Assembly: GCA_937892695.1 (NCBI GenBank)
Contig: CALBJK010000214.1
Location: forward strand, 1 to 35,678
Source: an uncultured Prevotella sp.
GTDB taxonomy: Bacteria > Bacteroidota > Bacteroidia > Bacteroidales > Bacteroidaceae
Direction: 5' to 3'
DNA length: 35,678 nt
Shown: piece by piece, positions 17,841 to 26,461 of the stretch
How the letters are laid out: each line of letters opens with the position of its first letter
Position numbering within the stretch: the stretch's first letter is position 1
The notes under the pieces: model-generated
Databases searched by the model: none
What the model saw: only the letters and a program-made list of their open reading frames with translations
Told to the model about the DNA's origin: nothing
Translations under genes and position numbers: made by a program

Positions 17841-19382
17841 TTACATCAAAGCCTTGTTAAGCATGTAGTAAACCTCGTTGAAACGAAGTTCTTTCTTGAA
17901 GTCTTCGACCTTGGTGTCCTTGTTGATGACAAGACACTCGATGCCGGCAATCTCTGCGTAGTCACGCCAGTACTCGTCGCTCAGGTCGTAAGAGAAGCAG
18001 CTGTGATGGGTGCCACCGGCTGTAATCCAGCATCCTGCGCCGATCTCGAAGTCGGGCTGCGGTATCCACAGAGCCGATGCCACGGGCAGCTTTGGCAGAG
18101 GCTTGGGTTCGATGCACTTAACGTCGTTGACAATCATGCGGAAACGGTTGCCCATATCCACAACTGTTGCTGTGACACCCTCGCCTACCTTAGATGTGAA
18201 CACGAGGCGGGCAGTCGGGGTCTTGCGCACACCGATGCCGAGGAAGTGGACTTCGAGACGCGGCTTCTGGGCTGCGATGAGAGGACATACCTCAAGCATG
18301 TGAGCCTGGAGGATTGCGCTCTGCTCGCCGTTGAAGTTGAGGGTGTAGTCCTCAAGGAACGAGCATCCGCCCTTCATGCCCTGAGTCATAACCCATACAG
18401 AGCGGAAGAGAGCGGCTGTCTTCCAGTCGCCTTCGGCACCGAAGCCATAGCCGTCGGCCATCATACGCTGTGAAGCGAGACCCGGAATCTGGTCGAAGCC
18501 GCGGCCTGTCTTCTCTACATCAACGTCGCCGAGGTCGTCGAAGTTGGTGGTGAAGCCTTTGGCTCCCTTGTCTTCGAGCACTGCACGGAGGGTAAGTTCG
18601 GCCTTGGCCGAATTCCATACTTTCTTATACTCTACGGTAGACTTGTCTTCGAGTTTGGCGTCGTGGTCGTAAAGGCGGAAATATTCGGCAACGAGAGCGT
18701 CGACATCAGCATCCTTCACCTTGTCAAAGTAAGTCATTACCTCACTGAAAGGACAGTAGTCGACATGATAGCCGAGCACCTGTTCGGCAGCCACCTTGTC
18801 GCCGTCGGTCACGGCAACGTTGTTCATCTGGTCGCCGAAACGCAGAATGAGAGTGTCCTGAGCGTCAGCCCACGCTGCGCAAACGCGCTCCCAGACAGCG
18901 ATATGGTCCTGAGTCTTGGCCTCTTTCCAGTAGCCTACGACCAGTTTGCTGGGCTTGCGCAGACGAGCAAGGATGTGTCCGTATTCGCGGTCGCCGTGCG
19001 CGCTCTGGTTGAGGTTCATGAAGTCCATGTCAATGTCGTTCCATGGAATCTGCTCGTTGAACTGAGTATGGAGATGCAGAAGCGGCTTGCGGAGCAGCTG
19101 CAGACCGTGAATCCACATCTTAGCAGGCGAGAATGTGTGCATCCATGTGATTACACCGACACATCTCTTGTCGTTGTTGGCCTGGGCGAAAACGTCGGCC
19201 ACCTCCTTTGAGCTGTTGGCTGTACCCTTATAAACGACCTTGATGGGCAGACGACCCGACTCGTTCAGACCGTTCACCATCTCTTTGGAGTGTCCGTCTA
19301 CCTGTACTACTGCGTCACCTCCGTAAAGGAGCTGTGCTCCAGTTACGAACCATACTTCTAAGTTTTCGAATGCTTTAACCAT
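17841..19382 (-). CDS. araA: L-arabinose isomerase
   Basis: The protein has 513 residues, close to the usual 500. It converts L-arabinose to L-ribulose in the cytoplasm with a divalent metal, typically Mn. The N-terminus reads VWFVTGAQLLYGGDAV, typical of AraA. GVITWMHTFSPAKMWI follows at about 77-92. Metal ligands are expected at the Glu in GGCSFLEDYTL and the His in GGTHHSCFSYDL near the C-terminus, both present. It is 97 bp downstream of araD with an imperfect hairpin in the gap, and a terminator lies immediately after it. Confidence 0.96.
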   Translation of the reverse strand: MVKAFENLEVWFVTGAQLLYGGDAVVQVDGHSKEMVNGLNESGRLPIKVVYKGTANSSKEVADVFAQANNDKRCVGVITWMHTFSPAKMWIHGLQLLRKPLLHLHTQFNEQIPWNDIDMDFMNLNQSAHGDREYGHILARLRKPSKLVVGYWKEAKTQDHIAVWERVCAAWADAQDTLILRFGDQMNNVAVTDGDKVAAEQVLGYHVDYCPFSEVMTYFDKVKDADVDALVAEYFRLYDHDAKLEDKSTVEYKKVWNSAKAELTLRAVLEDKGAKGFTTNFDDLGDVDVEKTGRGFDQIPGLASQRMMADGYGFGAEGDWKTAALFRSVWVMTQGMKGGCSFLEDYTLNFNGEQSAILQAHMLEVCPLIAAQKPRLEVHFLGIGVRKTPTARLVFTSKVGEGVTATVVDMGNRFRMIVNDVKCIEPKPLPKLPVASALWIPQPDFEIGAGCWITAGGTHHSCFSYDLSDEYWRDYAEIAGIECLVINKDTKVEDFKKELRFNEVYYMLNKALM

Positions 19383-19412
19383 TGTTTTTAGTTTTATTTA
19401 AGTTCATTGTTG

Positions 19413-19444
19413 CCAAGTCCCGGACAAGCCGTCCGGAAGCTTGG
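19413..19444 (-). other. Hairpin in the araD-araA intergenic region
   Basis: A two-part stem: CCAAG/CTTGG outside, a small internal loop, then CCGGAC/GTCCGG around an AAGCC loop. There is no T-run on the minus strand, so it is more likely an mRNA stability or processing element than a terminator. It lies 30 nt upstream of the araA start codon. Confidence 0.5.
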
Positions 19445-19479
19445 TTCTGAAATTCGTTTTATCTGTTATAAGTGTCTGA

Positions 19480-20199
19480 TTAAAAAAGTTTCTTCTTTTG
19501 GCCATAATATGCATTTGGGCCGTGTTTACGCGAGAAGTGCTTCTCTATGAGCAGAGGGTTCATCGTCGTATTAGGGTTGACCGAGAACGAGATGAAAGCC
19601 ATCTTGGCCACCTGCTCTGCCACAACGGCGTTGTAGACAGCATTGTCAGGATCAGTGCCCCAGGTGAATGGTCCGTGGTTCTTCACGAGAACGCCCGGAG
19701 TGTGAACGGGATTGATGCCGCCTTCCTTGAAGCGGCGCACGATGACGTTGCCGGTCTCCAGCTCGTAGTCGCCCTTGACCTCGGCTTCGGTCATGTCGTC
19801 GGTACAGGGTATGCAGTCGTGGAAATAGTCGGCATGTGTAGTGCCGATGTTCGGAATGTCACGGCCTGCCTGCGCCCATGCCGTAGCGTATGTAGAGTGG
19901 GTATGCACTACGCCGCCCAGTTCGGGAAAGGCACGATAGAGTACAAGATGGGTAGGAGTGTCGGACGACGGGTTGAGTTCGCCCTCTACCACCTTGCCGG
20001 TCTTCAGGTCGACAACTACCATGTCGCCGGGCTTCATCGTGTCGTAACTCACGCCCGAAGGCTTGATGACCATAAGTCCCAGTTCGCGGTTGATACCTGA
20101 GACATTACCCCATGTGAATATGACGAGATTGTGCTTCACAAGGTCGAGGTTGGCCTTCCAGACTTTCTCTTTCAGCTGTTCAATTTCTATTCCTATCAT
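19480..20199 (-). CDS. araD: L-ribulose-5-phosphate 4-epimerase
   Basis: The protein has 239 residues. A class II aldolase/epimerase fold interconverts L-ribulose 5-phosphate and D-xylulose 5-phosphate. Visible motifs: FTWGNVSGINRELGLMVIKPSGVSY near the N-terminus, the substrate-loop Ser pair in NPSSDTPTH, zinc ligands in VVHTHSTYATAWAQAG, and the third His in VKNHGPFTWG. The C-terminal KHGPNAYYGQ end matches AraD. It starts 9 bp after the regulator gene stops, so it is in one operon with it. Confidence 0.95.
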   Translation of the reverse strand: MIGIEIEQLKEKVWKANLDLVKHNLVIFTWGNVSGINRELGLMVIKPSGVSYDTMKPGDMVVVDLKTGKVVEGELNPSSDTPTHLVLYRAFPELGGVVHTHSTYATAWAQAGRDIPNIGTTHADYFHDCIPCTDDMTEAEVKGDYELETGNVIVRRFKEGGINPVHTPGVLVKNHGPFTWGTDPDNAVYNAVVAEQVAKMAFISFSVNPNTTMNPLLIEKHFSRKHGPNAYYGQKKKLF

Positions 20200-20208
20200 A
20201 ATATTATC

Positions 20209-20886
20209 TTACAATTTGAAGTTTGCATTTTTGTCGTATTCGCGGCTGTTGAACGTATAGAGTCCTGCTCCGCGCTTGGATGCGGTCTTGTCTATCAGAC
20301 CGGTGTTCTGTATGAATGTCATCTCCTTGACCTTCTTGCGGAAGTTGCGCTTGTCCACCTCTTCGCCGTAGACGGCCTCGTAGAGGTGCTGTAAGTTGGT
20401 CAGGGTGAACATGTCGGGCAGGAAGTTGAAGCCTATCGGCTCGTGGGAGAACCTGCGCTGCAGCATCCTACGCGCTGTAGCAATCATGGCGCGGTGGTCA
20501 GAGTACATATTGGGCAAACTGTCGATGGGCACCCACTGCAGACCGTGCTGTTTGAGCGAAGACTCGTCGTAGTCGCCTACGTTAATCATAGAATAGTAGG
20601 CAACGGATATGACGCGCTCGCCGGGGTCGCGGTCGACATTGCCGAATGCTCCGACTTGCTTCATGTAGGGGTCGTCGAGCCCGGTAAGGTCGTGTAGAAC
20701 ACGCTTGGCTGCATCGTCGAGACACTCGTCGGCTCTGACAAAGCCACCGTAGAGCGACCATTGTCCGCGACCCGGATCCATCCGGCGGTGACCGATGAGC
20801 ACCATAAGACGGTCTCCGTCGAATCCGAAGACTATACAGTCGACGGAAACGAACATCCGTACCTGACTTTCATAGAAACCTGTCAT
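20209..20886 (-). CDS. araR: AraR-type NUDIX-fold transcriptional regulator of arabinose use
   Basis: The protein has 225 residues. Residues 10-150 are a NUDIX domain. The Nudix box at 48-70 has lost catalytic residues: in place of REUxEExGU it reads RVLHDLTGL, so the hydrolase centre is absent. Residues of about 155-225 form a winged helix (MFTLTNLQHLYEAVYGE, KRNFRKKVKEM, GAGLYTF). This is the architecture of NrtR/AraR regulators. In Bacteroides, a NUDIX AraR encoded in the arabinose operon represses it and is released by L-arabinose. Its place between araP and araD supports the same role here. The operator could not be identified with confidence. Confidence 0.88.
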   Translation of the reverse strand: MTGFYESQVRMFVSVDCIVFGFDGDRLMVLIGHRRMDPGRGQWSLYGGFVRADECLDDAAKRVLHDLTGLDDPYMKQVGAFGNVDRDPGERVISVAYYSMINVGDYDESSLKQHGLQWVPIDSLPNMYSDHRAMIATARRMLQRRFSHEPIGFNFLPDMFTLTNLQHLYEAVYGEEVDKRNFRKKVKEMTFIQNTGLIDKTASKRGAGLYTFNSREYDKNANFKL

Positions 20887-20939
20887 TGTTGTAAATCGAA
20901 AAATTTATATGTATTGTCTGTTCAGAGATTTCTTACCAA

Positions 20940-22664
20940 TCACCAGAAGTAAGCATAGAAGGCTGCGCACAAGGCTATAACGCCCACCGAGGCCACAATG
21001 TCCCAGACGTTCCAGCTCTGGCGTATCATCTCTTTGTAACTGCCGGTGAATGTGATTGCGGCAATCTGCTCGGCCGAAGGTTTCTTTGTGAACATCGACA
21101 CTACGTACATCAACACAATGATGAACACGAGCAACCAGGTTTCGAACAGCAGCCAGTTGGTCTGCCAGAACCAGGCAGTGGAAGTCCAGAAGGCACCGGT
21201 CATCTCGGCCTCGCCGTTCTGTGTGATGACATTGGTCACAAGACGCAACATACCGATGAGGAAGCCGACAATCATGCCCCACTGTCCTGCCATCGGGGTG
21301 ATGCGCTTAGAGAATATGCCCAGAGCGAACACCGCCACCATAGCCGGAGCCAGAAGCGACTGTATGTTCTGAAGATAGCTGTAGAGCGTGTCCATGCTCA
21401 TCATCACCGGCATCCAAGCCAGTCCGAGAAGCACTACGACCACTGTAGCGACACGGCCTACGAAGACGTAATGGGCTTCGCTGCGGCCCTTACGCATGGG
21501 TTTGTAGAAGTCTTCGGTGAAAAGCGTGGCGCATGAATTGAAGAATGCGGCAAGCGATGCCACCAGAGCGCAGATGAAACCTACGGTGACTATGCCTTTC
21601 ACTCCGGCCGGCAGAACGTCCTTGACCATGAAGGCGTAGGCTGCGTCGGTGTTGCTCATGTCGAACTCGCCTTTCTGAGCCAATGCGGCGGCCACCATTC
21701 CCGGTATCAGGAACATGAATACCGGAAGGAGCTTGAAGTAGCCTGCAGCGATGGTCCCGCGACGGGCACGGCGCATAACAACCTCGTTGCTCTCGCCACG
21801 GCTCTGTCCGAGCACACGCTGAACGATATGCTGGTCGGTACACCAGTACCAGAAACCTATAATCGACGCACCGATGAACACGACGAATCCGGGATATTCC
21901 TTATACATAGGGTCGCCTTCGCTCCAGTGGAACATGTGGGTCGTGCCGTAGCCATCGTGCATCTTGCTGCACACATCCATCATCTGGGTCCAACCTTCGG
22001 CCACGCTTCCGCCACCGAGAGCTGCCAGACCGAGGAACAGAACCAAGAACGAACCTATTATAAGAATAGGAGTCTGGATGGCCGAAAGCGTCATCACGCC
22101 CTTCATGCCGCCGAACACTGTGAATACGGCTGTGATAGCGATGAGTCCTAACGCGCCATACCAGAAAGGTATGCCGAGCAAATACTCGAAGAAGATGCCG
22201 CCAGTATAGGCTGTCACGCTCACCTTAGTAAGAATATAGGCAACGAGGGTGATGATAGAAAGCCACGAACCAGTGGTCTTGGTGTAGCGGAATTTCAGAA
22301 AGTCGGGCATAGTGATGATTTTGCCCATCTTGCTGCTGAGCAGCTGGTAGAATGGGACAAAAAGCCATCCGAGGATAAGAATCATCCATCCCTGCATTTC
22401 CCAATGGGCCATGCCCACACCGTCTTTAGCACCTGTTCCGGCCAGACCTACAAGATGTTCCGAGCCGATGTTGGCTGCGAAAATTGCCGCACCGATGATA
22501 TACCAAGGCTCACCTTTACCGAAAAGATAATCCTGACTGTCGGCTCCTTTCATAGCCTTCTTGTCTTTCTCCACTGCGTACCATACAGCAAGAACCACTG
22601 CCACGATTCCTGCGATCAGAATGGCCCAGTCGAGCCAAACGAACTCATTAGTATTCCAATTCAT
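20940..22664 (-). CDS. Sodium:solute symporter (SSS family), probable L-arabinose transporter
   Basis: The protein has 574 residues and many hydrophobic spans, an inner-membrane SSS transporter. Visible family features: IGAAIFAANIGSEHLVGLAGTGA near the N-terminus, YTKTTGSWLSIITLVAYIL, WYWCTDQHIVQRVLGQ in the middle, and ALVASLAAFFNSCATLFTEDFYKP further on, all typical of sugar-transporting SGLT-like members. Sodium-driven uptake of L-arabinose is inferred from its place as the first gene of the ara operon, 53 bp upstream of araR; sequence alone does not fix the sugar. Often named araP in related genomes. Confidence 0.9.
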   Translation of the reverse strand: MNWNTNEFVWLDWAILIAGIVAVVLAVWYAVEKDKKAMKGADSQDYLFGKGEPWYIIGAAIFAANIGSEHLVGLAGTGAKDGVGMAHWEMQGWMILILGWLFVPFYQLLSSKMGKIITMPDFLKFRYTKTTGSWLSIITLVAYILTKVSVTAYTGGIFFEYLLGIPFWYGALGLIAITAVFTVFGGMKGVMTLSAIQTPILIIGSFLVLFLGLAALGGGSVAEGWTQMMDVCSKMHDGYGTTHMFHWSEGDPMYKEYPGFVVFIGASIIGFWYWCTDQHIVQRVLGQSRGESNEVVMRRARRGTIAAGYFKLLPVFMFLIPGMVAAALAQKGEFDMSNTDAAYAFMVKDVLPAGVKGIVTVGFICALVASLAAFFNSCATLFTEDFYKPMRKGRSEAHYVFVGRVATVVVVLLGLAWMPVMMSMDTLYSYLQNIQSLLAPAMVAVFALGIFSKRITPMAGQWGMIVGFLIGMLRLVTNVITQNGEAEMTGAFWTSTAWFWQTNWLLFETWLLVFIIVLMYVVSMFTKKPSAEQIAAITFTGSYKEMIRQSWNVWDIVASVGVIALCAAFYAYFW

Positions 22665-22907
22665 TGTTTTGTTTTTAGTTTGTCGGGTTTTATACGATTT
22701 TTATTAACACTCTACATTTCCGATAGGACTCACCGGCAACGCCTCCCAGATTCGGAGAACCAGTAGCTCAAGCGGCCATATAATGCTGCAACCTGAAGTC
22801 TTTGGTGAAAGAAATCCATTGTCAGAAAGAGCTTGACGGACGAGAGAAATTTGAATTCTCCATTCCGGTTTGAACGCTTGCAGATGATTTAAATTTATTT
22901 ACGGCAG

Positions 22908-22938
22908 TAAAAGTACATCTAAAAATTGTAATGACAAA
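22908..22938 (-). promoter_or_regulatory. Candidate promoter of the ara operon
   Basis: On the minus strand, TTTG (22935-22938) lies 19 nt before TACTTTTA (22908-22915), one mismatch from TAnnTTTG. This would start transcription near 22901 and give a leader of about 236 nt before araP. The 411-bp gap 22665-23075 otherwise shows no gene. An AT-rich symmetric TAAATTTA near 22889 could be part of an operator, but this is weak. Confidence 0.45.
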
Positions 22939-23075
22939 GAGCAGAAAAGTTTATTTTCCTCATTTGGTGTTATTTTTACACTTTTACCGCCGTATTTAAC
23001 AATATTAAACAGTTTATGGTTGATTTTACTAGTTCTATTCCGTACTGAAGGCACAACGTAGCATGCCGTCGTAAA

Positions 23076-23651
23076 CTATTGGTTTTTATCGACATTTAGC
23101 TTGCGCACCACCCGAGCCGGAGTGCCTACGGCAAGCGTGTCGGAGGGTATGTCGTGGACAACAACAGCCCCTGCCCCAATGACACAACGGTCGCCAATCG
23201 TCACACCCGGACAAATAGTCACACGGCCACCAATCCAGCAGCGTTCACCGATAGTGACGGGACGGCAGGTTTCCCATCGTTCCCGGTCGTCTACATCGAG
23301 CGGATGGCCGGCCGTGTAGATGTGTACGCCGGGGGCTATGAGCGTCTTCCGGCCAATAGTCACACGCGCGCCGTCGAGAATGACAGCACCGGTGTTTATG
23401 AACACCCCTTCGCCAGCGTAAATACCGTCACCATAGTCGCAGAAAAACGGCGGTTCGACGATGACATCGGGGGCAGAATTAGGAAGGATTGATCGTAGCA
23501 CCGACTCCATTTTATCAGTATAGTACTCGGTCACATTCAGTTTGTGGAGTTTGGCCTTTACAGCCTTGCGGTATTCGTACATTACAGGAGTATGTGCATC
23601 GTAATGCTGTCCGCTGCGCATCCTCTGGATTTCTTCTTCTAATGTTCTCAT
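23076..23651 (-). CDS. Sugar O-acetyltransferase (LacA/Maa-like left-handed beta helix)
   Basis: The protein has 191 residues. The N-terminal helical cap (MRTLEEEIQRMRSGQHYDA) is followed by hexapeptide repeats (IYAGEGVFINTGAVILDGARVTI, then WIGGRVTICPGVTIGDRCVIG), which build a left-handed beta helix acting as a trimer. The catalytic His is probably in IYTAGHPLD. Such enzymes transfer acetyl from acetyl-CoA to maltose, galactosides or related sugars; the acceptor cannot be told. It stands alone, with its own -7 box at 23808-23815 and a 411-bp gap to araP downstream. Confidence 0.9.
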   Translation of the reverse strand: MRTLEEEIQRMRSGQHYDAHTPVMYEYRKAVKAKLHKLNVTEYYTDKMESVLRSILPNSAPDVIVEPPFFCDYGDGIYAGEGVFINTGAVILDGARVTIGRKTLIAPGVHIYTAGHPLDVDDRERWETCRPVTIGERCWIGGRVTICPGVTIGDRCVIGAGAVVVHDIPSDTLAVGTPARVVRKLNVDKNQ

Positions 23652-23807
23652 TATTGTCAGTTTTTATATTTTATGTTTGTTCTGAATAAGCAGACTTACA
23701 ATGAAGGCTGTTTCTACCTTATAATATGGCAGTTTCTCCGAGACAGGCCATTGATGGCTGTAAGTAAACGACGGAGGCCAGATTAGGTCTGCAATACTGC
23801 ACATTTG

Positions 23808-23815
23808 CAAAGTTA
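23808..23815 (-). promoter_or_regulatory. -7 box for the O-acetyltransferase gene
   Basis: On the minus strand this reads TAACTTTG, a full match to TAnnTTTG. No good TTG was found at the expected distance upstream. The predicted start near 23801 gives a leader of about 150 nt. The gap 23652-24109 contains this promoter and the opposite-facing one at 23980, and nothing else that I can support. Confidence 0.5.
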
Positions 23816-23979
23816 GCCCAAAAATTCTGTACATATTCTCCGTAACATAAAATAAATGGGCAAGGCCGGGTAATATCCATAAAAAACAATGAATCTGAGT
23901 ATGTCCAAACCTAAAAAACAGATATAACGAATGCAGCGTCTTTACAAATCGTGATAATCATAAAATTATTCTAAAAATG

Positions 23980-24010
23980 TTGTGCCACTCAACGGAACTT
24001 AGTACTTTAG
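23980..24010 (+). promoter_or_regulatory. Promoter for the mannose-1-phosphate guanylyltransferase gene
   Basis: TTG (23980-23982), a 20-nt spacer and TACTTTAG (24003-24010), one mismatch from TAnnTTTG. The predicted start near 24017 gives a leader of about 93 nt before the ATG at 24110. Confidence 0.55.
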
Positions 24011-24109
24011 CAGAAGAAAGATGATGCAAACGAGTGCAATGAAAGCCCGCTTTCTGATTGCCGAGTGCTGTTCATCTTATAGGAGAATGGAAATAATCAT
24101 TTGTTTAAT

Positions 24110-25201
24110 ATGACCGATAACATCAACAACTACTGCGTGATTCTGGCCGGAGGCAAAGGACGTAGGCTGTGGCCTTGCAGCCGAGAAAAGATGCCGAAGC
24201 AGTTTCTCGACTTTTTCGGTTTAGGCCGTACACAGTTGCAACAGACTTACGACCGGTTTTCTAAATTCATCCCTGTATCCAACATCTTTGTCAATACCAA
24301 CGCCGACTATGCCGACATTGTGAGGGAACAATTGCCCGAACTTCCAGAGAGCAACCTCATGGTGGAGCCCACCCACCGCAACACAGCTCCAAGTGCGGCG
24401 TTGACAACCCACCGCATAGCCGCACGAAACCCTGAAGCAGGAGTGATAATCACCCCCTCGGACCAAGCCGTGCATAACGAGGAGGCTTTCGACAGAAATA
24501 TGATAGACGGTCTCGATTTTGCCAGGAAGCGCGACTGTCTGCTGGCGATGGGCGTGAAGCCGACACGGCCAGAACCGGGATACGGCTACATACAAATGGG
24601 AAAGCGGTCGGAAAAGAATGTCTATGAGGTACAGTCGTTCACCGAAAAGCCCGAACGCGACTTTGCCAAGGTATTCATAGACAGCGGCGAATTTTTATGG
24701 AACACCGGACTATTCCTTGCCACAGCAAGAAGATTCCGCAAGGCTTTATGTAAACTGTTACCGCCTGTGTTCTGCCATTTCGACGAGCAACATCCCAAAG
24801 GGTATACATACGAAGAAGAGAACAACTTCATTATAAGCAACTTTCCCTCCTACCCCAATCTTCCGCTCGACTATGGCATTCTGGAAAAATCGGACAACGT
24901 GTTTGTAATGCAATGCGATTTCGGATGGGCCGACCTGGGTACATGGCACAGTATATACGAAGCCATGCACAAAGGCGAAGGCGACAATGTAGTGATAGAC
25001 AGCGACGTGATGCTCGACGACTCGCACGACAATGTAGTGAAACTGCCTAAGGGCAAATTTGCCGTAATCAACGGTCTTGACGGATACATCGTAGCCGAAG
25101 AAGGCAATGTTCTTCTGATATGTAAAAAGGAAGACTCGTCAGCACTGGTACGCAAGTTTGTCAACGAAGTACAAATGAAAAAAGGCGAATCGTTTGTCTG
25201 A
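24110..25201 (+). CDS. manC: Mannose-1-phosphate guanylyltransferase
   Basis: The protein has 363 residues from the ATG at 24110; a TTG nine bases upstream is in frame but less likely. It makes GDP-mannose from GTP and mannose 1-phosphate in the cytoplasm. The nucleotidyltransferase signature is GGKGRRLWPCSREKMPKQF at the N-terminus. Also seen: FTEKPERDFAKVF, WNTGLFLATARRF, DYGILEKSDNVFVMQCDFGW and DLGTW, all diagnostic of the family. There is no C-terminal phosphomannose isomerase domain, so this is the single-function form. It is monocistronic, ending at a bidirectional terminator. Products probably feed capsule, O-antigen or fucose pathways. Confidence 0.93.
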   Translation: MTDNINNYCVILAGGKGRRLWPCSREKMPKQFLDFFGLGRTQLQQTYDRFSKFIPVSNIFVNTNADYADIVREQLPELPESNLMVEPTHRNTAPSAALTTHRIAARNPEAGVIITPSDQAVHNEEAFDRNMIDGLDFARKRDCLLAMGVKPTRPEPGYGYIQMGKRSEKNVYEVQSFTEKPERDFAKVFIDSGEFLWNTGLFLATARRFRKALCKLLPPVFCHFDEQHPKGYTYEEENNFIISNFPSYPNLPLDYGILEKSDNVFVMQCDFGWADLGTWHSIYEAMHKGEGDNVVIDSDVMLDDSHDNVVKLPKGKFAVINGLDGYIVAEEGNVLLICKKEDSSALVRKFVNEVQMKKGESFV

Positions 25202-25260
25202 ACCTTCAATAAATATTGCGTGAGGTGCTGTGTCCGGACTACGGCATCGATTTACAATCA

Positions 25261-25301
25261 ACAGAGAGGGGCTGCGCCAGTATGGTGCAGCCCCTCTCTG
25301 T
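25261..25301. terminator. Bidirectional terminator between manC and the HIT gene
   Basis: Two 18-nt arms, ACAGAGAGGGGCTGC plus GCC and GGT plus GCAGCCCCTCTCTGT, pair over an AGTAT loop with one G-T wobble. The hairpin sits between convergent genes ending at 25201 and 25330. T-runs on both sides are short. Confidence 0.8.
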
Positions 25302-25329
25302 TTATGTATTCTGGCAGGATGTGTCCTGT

Positions 25330-25725
25330 TCAGCCTATAAAGGCTTTATTAATTTTCTCGGCTATAGCCTTAAACTCCTCGTCGGAGAGTTTAAGTTTAG
25401 GATTGGAGAAGAGCATGTCCTTCTCGCTCTGCATAGGAATAAGATGGATGTGTGCATGAGGAACTTCAAGTCCGAGCACAGCCTGTCCGACCTTCTTGCA
25501 TGGGAAAGCCTTCTTTATAGCTATGGCGACCTTCTTGGCAAATACCTCAAAACGGGCGAGTTCGTCGTCGTCCATGTCGAAGATATAGTCGACCTCGCGA
25601 CGCGGAATCACCAGAGTATGACCCTTGACGATAGGGTTGATGTCAAGAAAAGCATAGAATTCGTCGTTCTCCGCGCATTTATAGCTCGGGATTTCTCCGG
25701 CGGCTATTTTTGAAAATATGTCCAT
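25330..25725 (-). CDS. HIT family nucleotide-binding protein
   Basis: The protein has 131 residues. The histidine triad is seen as PHAHIHLIPM near residues 94-103, the nucleotide phosphate-binding active site. The N-terminal IFSKIAAGEIPSYK and DINPIVKGHTLVIP are typical of the HINT-like branch, which hydrolyses AMP conjugates such as adenosine phosphoramidates. It starts 12 bp after greA stops and is co-transcribed with it, a common pairing in Bacteroidales as I recall. Confidence 0.93.
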   Translation of the reverse strand: MDIFSKIAAGEIPSYKCAENDEFYAFLDINPIVKGHTLVIPRREVDYIFDMDDDELARFEVFAKKVAIAIKKAFPCKKVGQAVLGLEVPHAHIHLIPMQSEKDMLFSNPKLKLSDEEFKAIAEKINKAFIG

Positions 25726-25737
25726 CGCCGTACCTCC

Positions 25738-26205
25738 TTATTCTATTGTAATCTTGTCGATACGCAGTTTGACGATTCCACGCGGAATCTTGATTTCGGC
25801 GATGTCGCCTACTTTTTTGTTAAGCAGCCCCTGAGCGATAGGTGTCTTTATCGAAATTTTGCCTGCGCGCAGGTCGGCTTCGCTCTCGCTGACGATGGTA
25901 TAGGTCATTTTCGACTTGTTGGCCATATTTGTCATTTCGACCTTGCTCATTATCTGCACCGTATCAGTACTAAGACGCGAGGTATCCACAATCTTAGCCT
26001 CCGATATGGAGAGCTTCAGCTTGTTTATTTTACTTTCCAGATGAGCCTGAGCCTCTTTGGCTGCATCGTATTCGGAGTTTTCACTCAAATCGCCTTTATC
26101 GGCTGCCTCTGCAATAGCCGCCGATGCTTTAGGCCGCTCCACAGTTTCGAGCTGTTTCAGTTCGGCAACGAGTTTGTCGTAGCCTTCTTGTGACATGTAA
26201 GACAT
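25738..26205 (-). CDS. greA: Transcription elongation factor GreA
   Basis: The protein has 155 residues, full length. It enters the secondary channel of RNA polymerase and stimulates cleavage of backtracked RNA. The N-terminal coiled coil carries the acidic tip GDLSENSEYDAAKEAQ, with the conserved Asp and Glu. The C-terminal FKBP-like globule includes KISIKTPIAQGLLNKKVGD. The first Met at 26205 is used; a second Met three residues on is possible. The leader is about 113 nt and contains a 14-bp hairpin. Confidence 0.95.
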   Translation of the reverse strand: MSYMSQEGYDKLVAELKQLETVERPKASAAIAEAADKGDLSENSEYDAAKEAQAHLESKINKLKLSISEAKIVDTSRLSTDTVQIMSKVEMTNMANKSKMTYTIVSESEADLRAGKISIKTPIAQGLLNKKVGDIAEIKIPRGIVKLRIDKITIE

Positions 26206-26247
26206 AATGTTGCTGTTTTAAAGTTTTTCTACCAGACAATAAAATAT

Positions 26248-26282
26248 GAAATTCCGGCTGCCAGTCCTGCAGCCGGAATTTC
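26248..26282 (-). promoter_or_regulatory. Perfect hairpin in the greA leader
   Basis: A 14-bp perfect stem, GAAATTCCGGCTGC with GCAGCCGGAATTTC, has a 7-nt loop. It lies about 37-71 nt into the predicted greA transcript and 42 nt before the start codon. It is followed on the minus strand by ATATTTTATT, a weak U-rich tract, so partial termination in the leader is possible. Confidence 0.65.
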
Positions 26283-26324
26283 TGATCTCTATCTTTTTGT
26301 CTTAATTTTTAATTTTCGTGGCTG

Positions 26325-26355
26325 CAAAGGTAGTAATTATATTATTAATGGGCAA
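26325..26355 (-). promoter_or_regulatory. Promoter of greA-HIT
   Basis: On the minus strand, TTG (26353-26355), a 20-nt spacer and TACCTTTG (26325-26332), a full TAnnTTTG match. The predicted start is near 26318. Confidence 0.75.
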
Positions 26356-26424
26356 CATTTGACGGTACAAAACTTTGCAACTTGTTAATTTTGTATAAAA
26401 TATTGAATTCCACGGTCATAAAAC

Positions 26425-26455
26425 TTGACAAGTAGTGATAATATTAGTAACTTTG
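26425..26455 (+). promoter_or_regulatory. Promoter of a short intergenic RNA
   Basis: TTG (26425-26427), a 20-nt spacer and TAACTTTG (26448-26455), a full TAnnTTTG match. The predicted start near 26462 is only about 55 nt before a strong terminator. Confidence 0.75.
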
Positions 26456-26461
26456 CAATGT

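Noticed and set aside
22714..22770. Possible further REP remnant upstream of araP (GACTCACCGGCAACGCCTC)
   Set aside because: It shares CACCGG with the palindrome, but the arms do not pair and the flanks do not match. Too weak to count.
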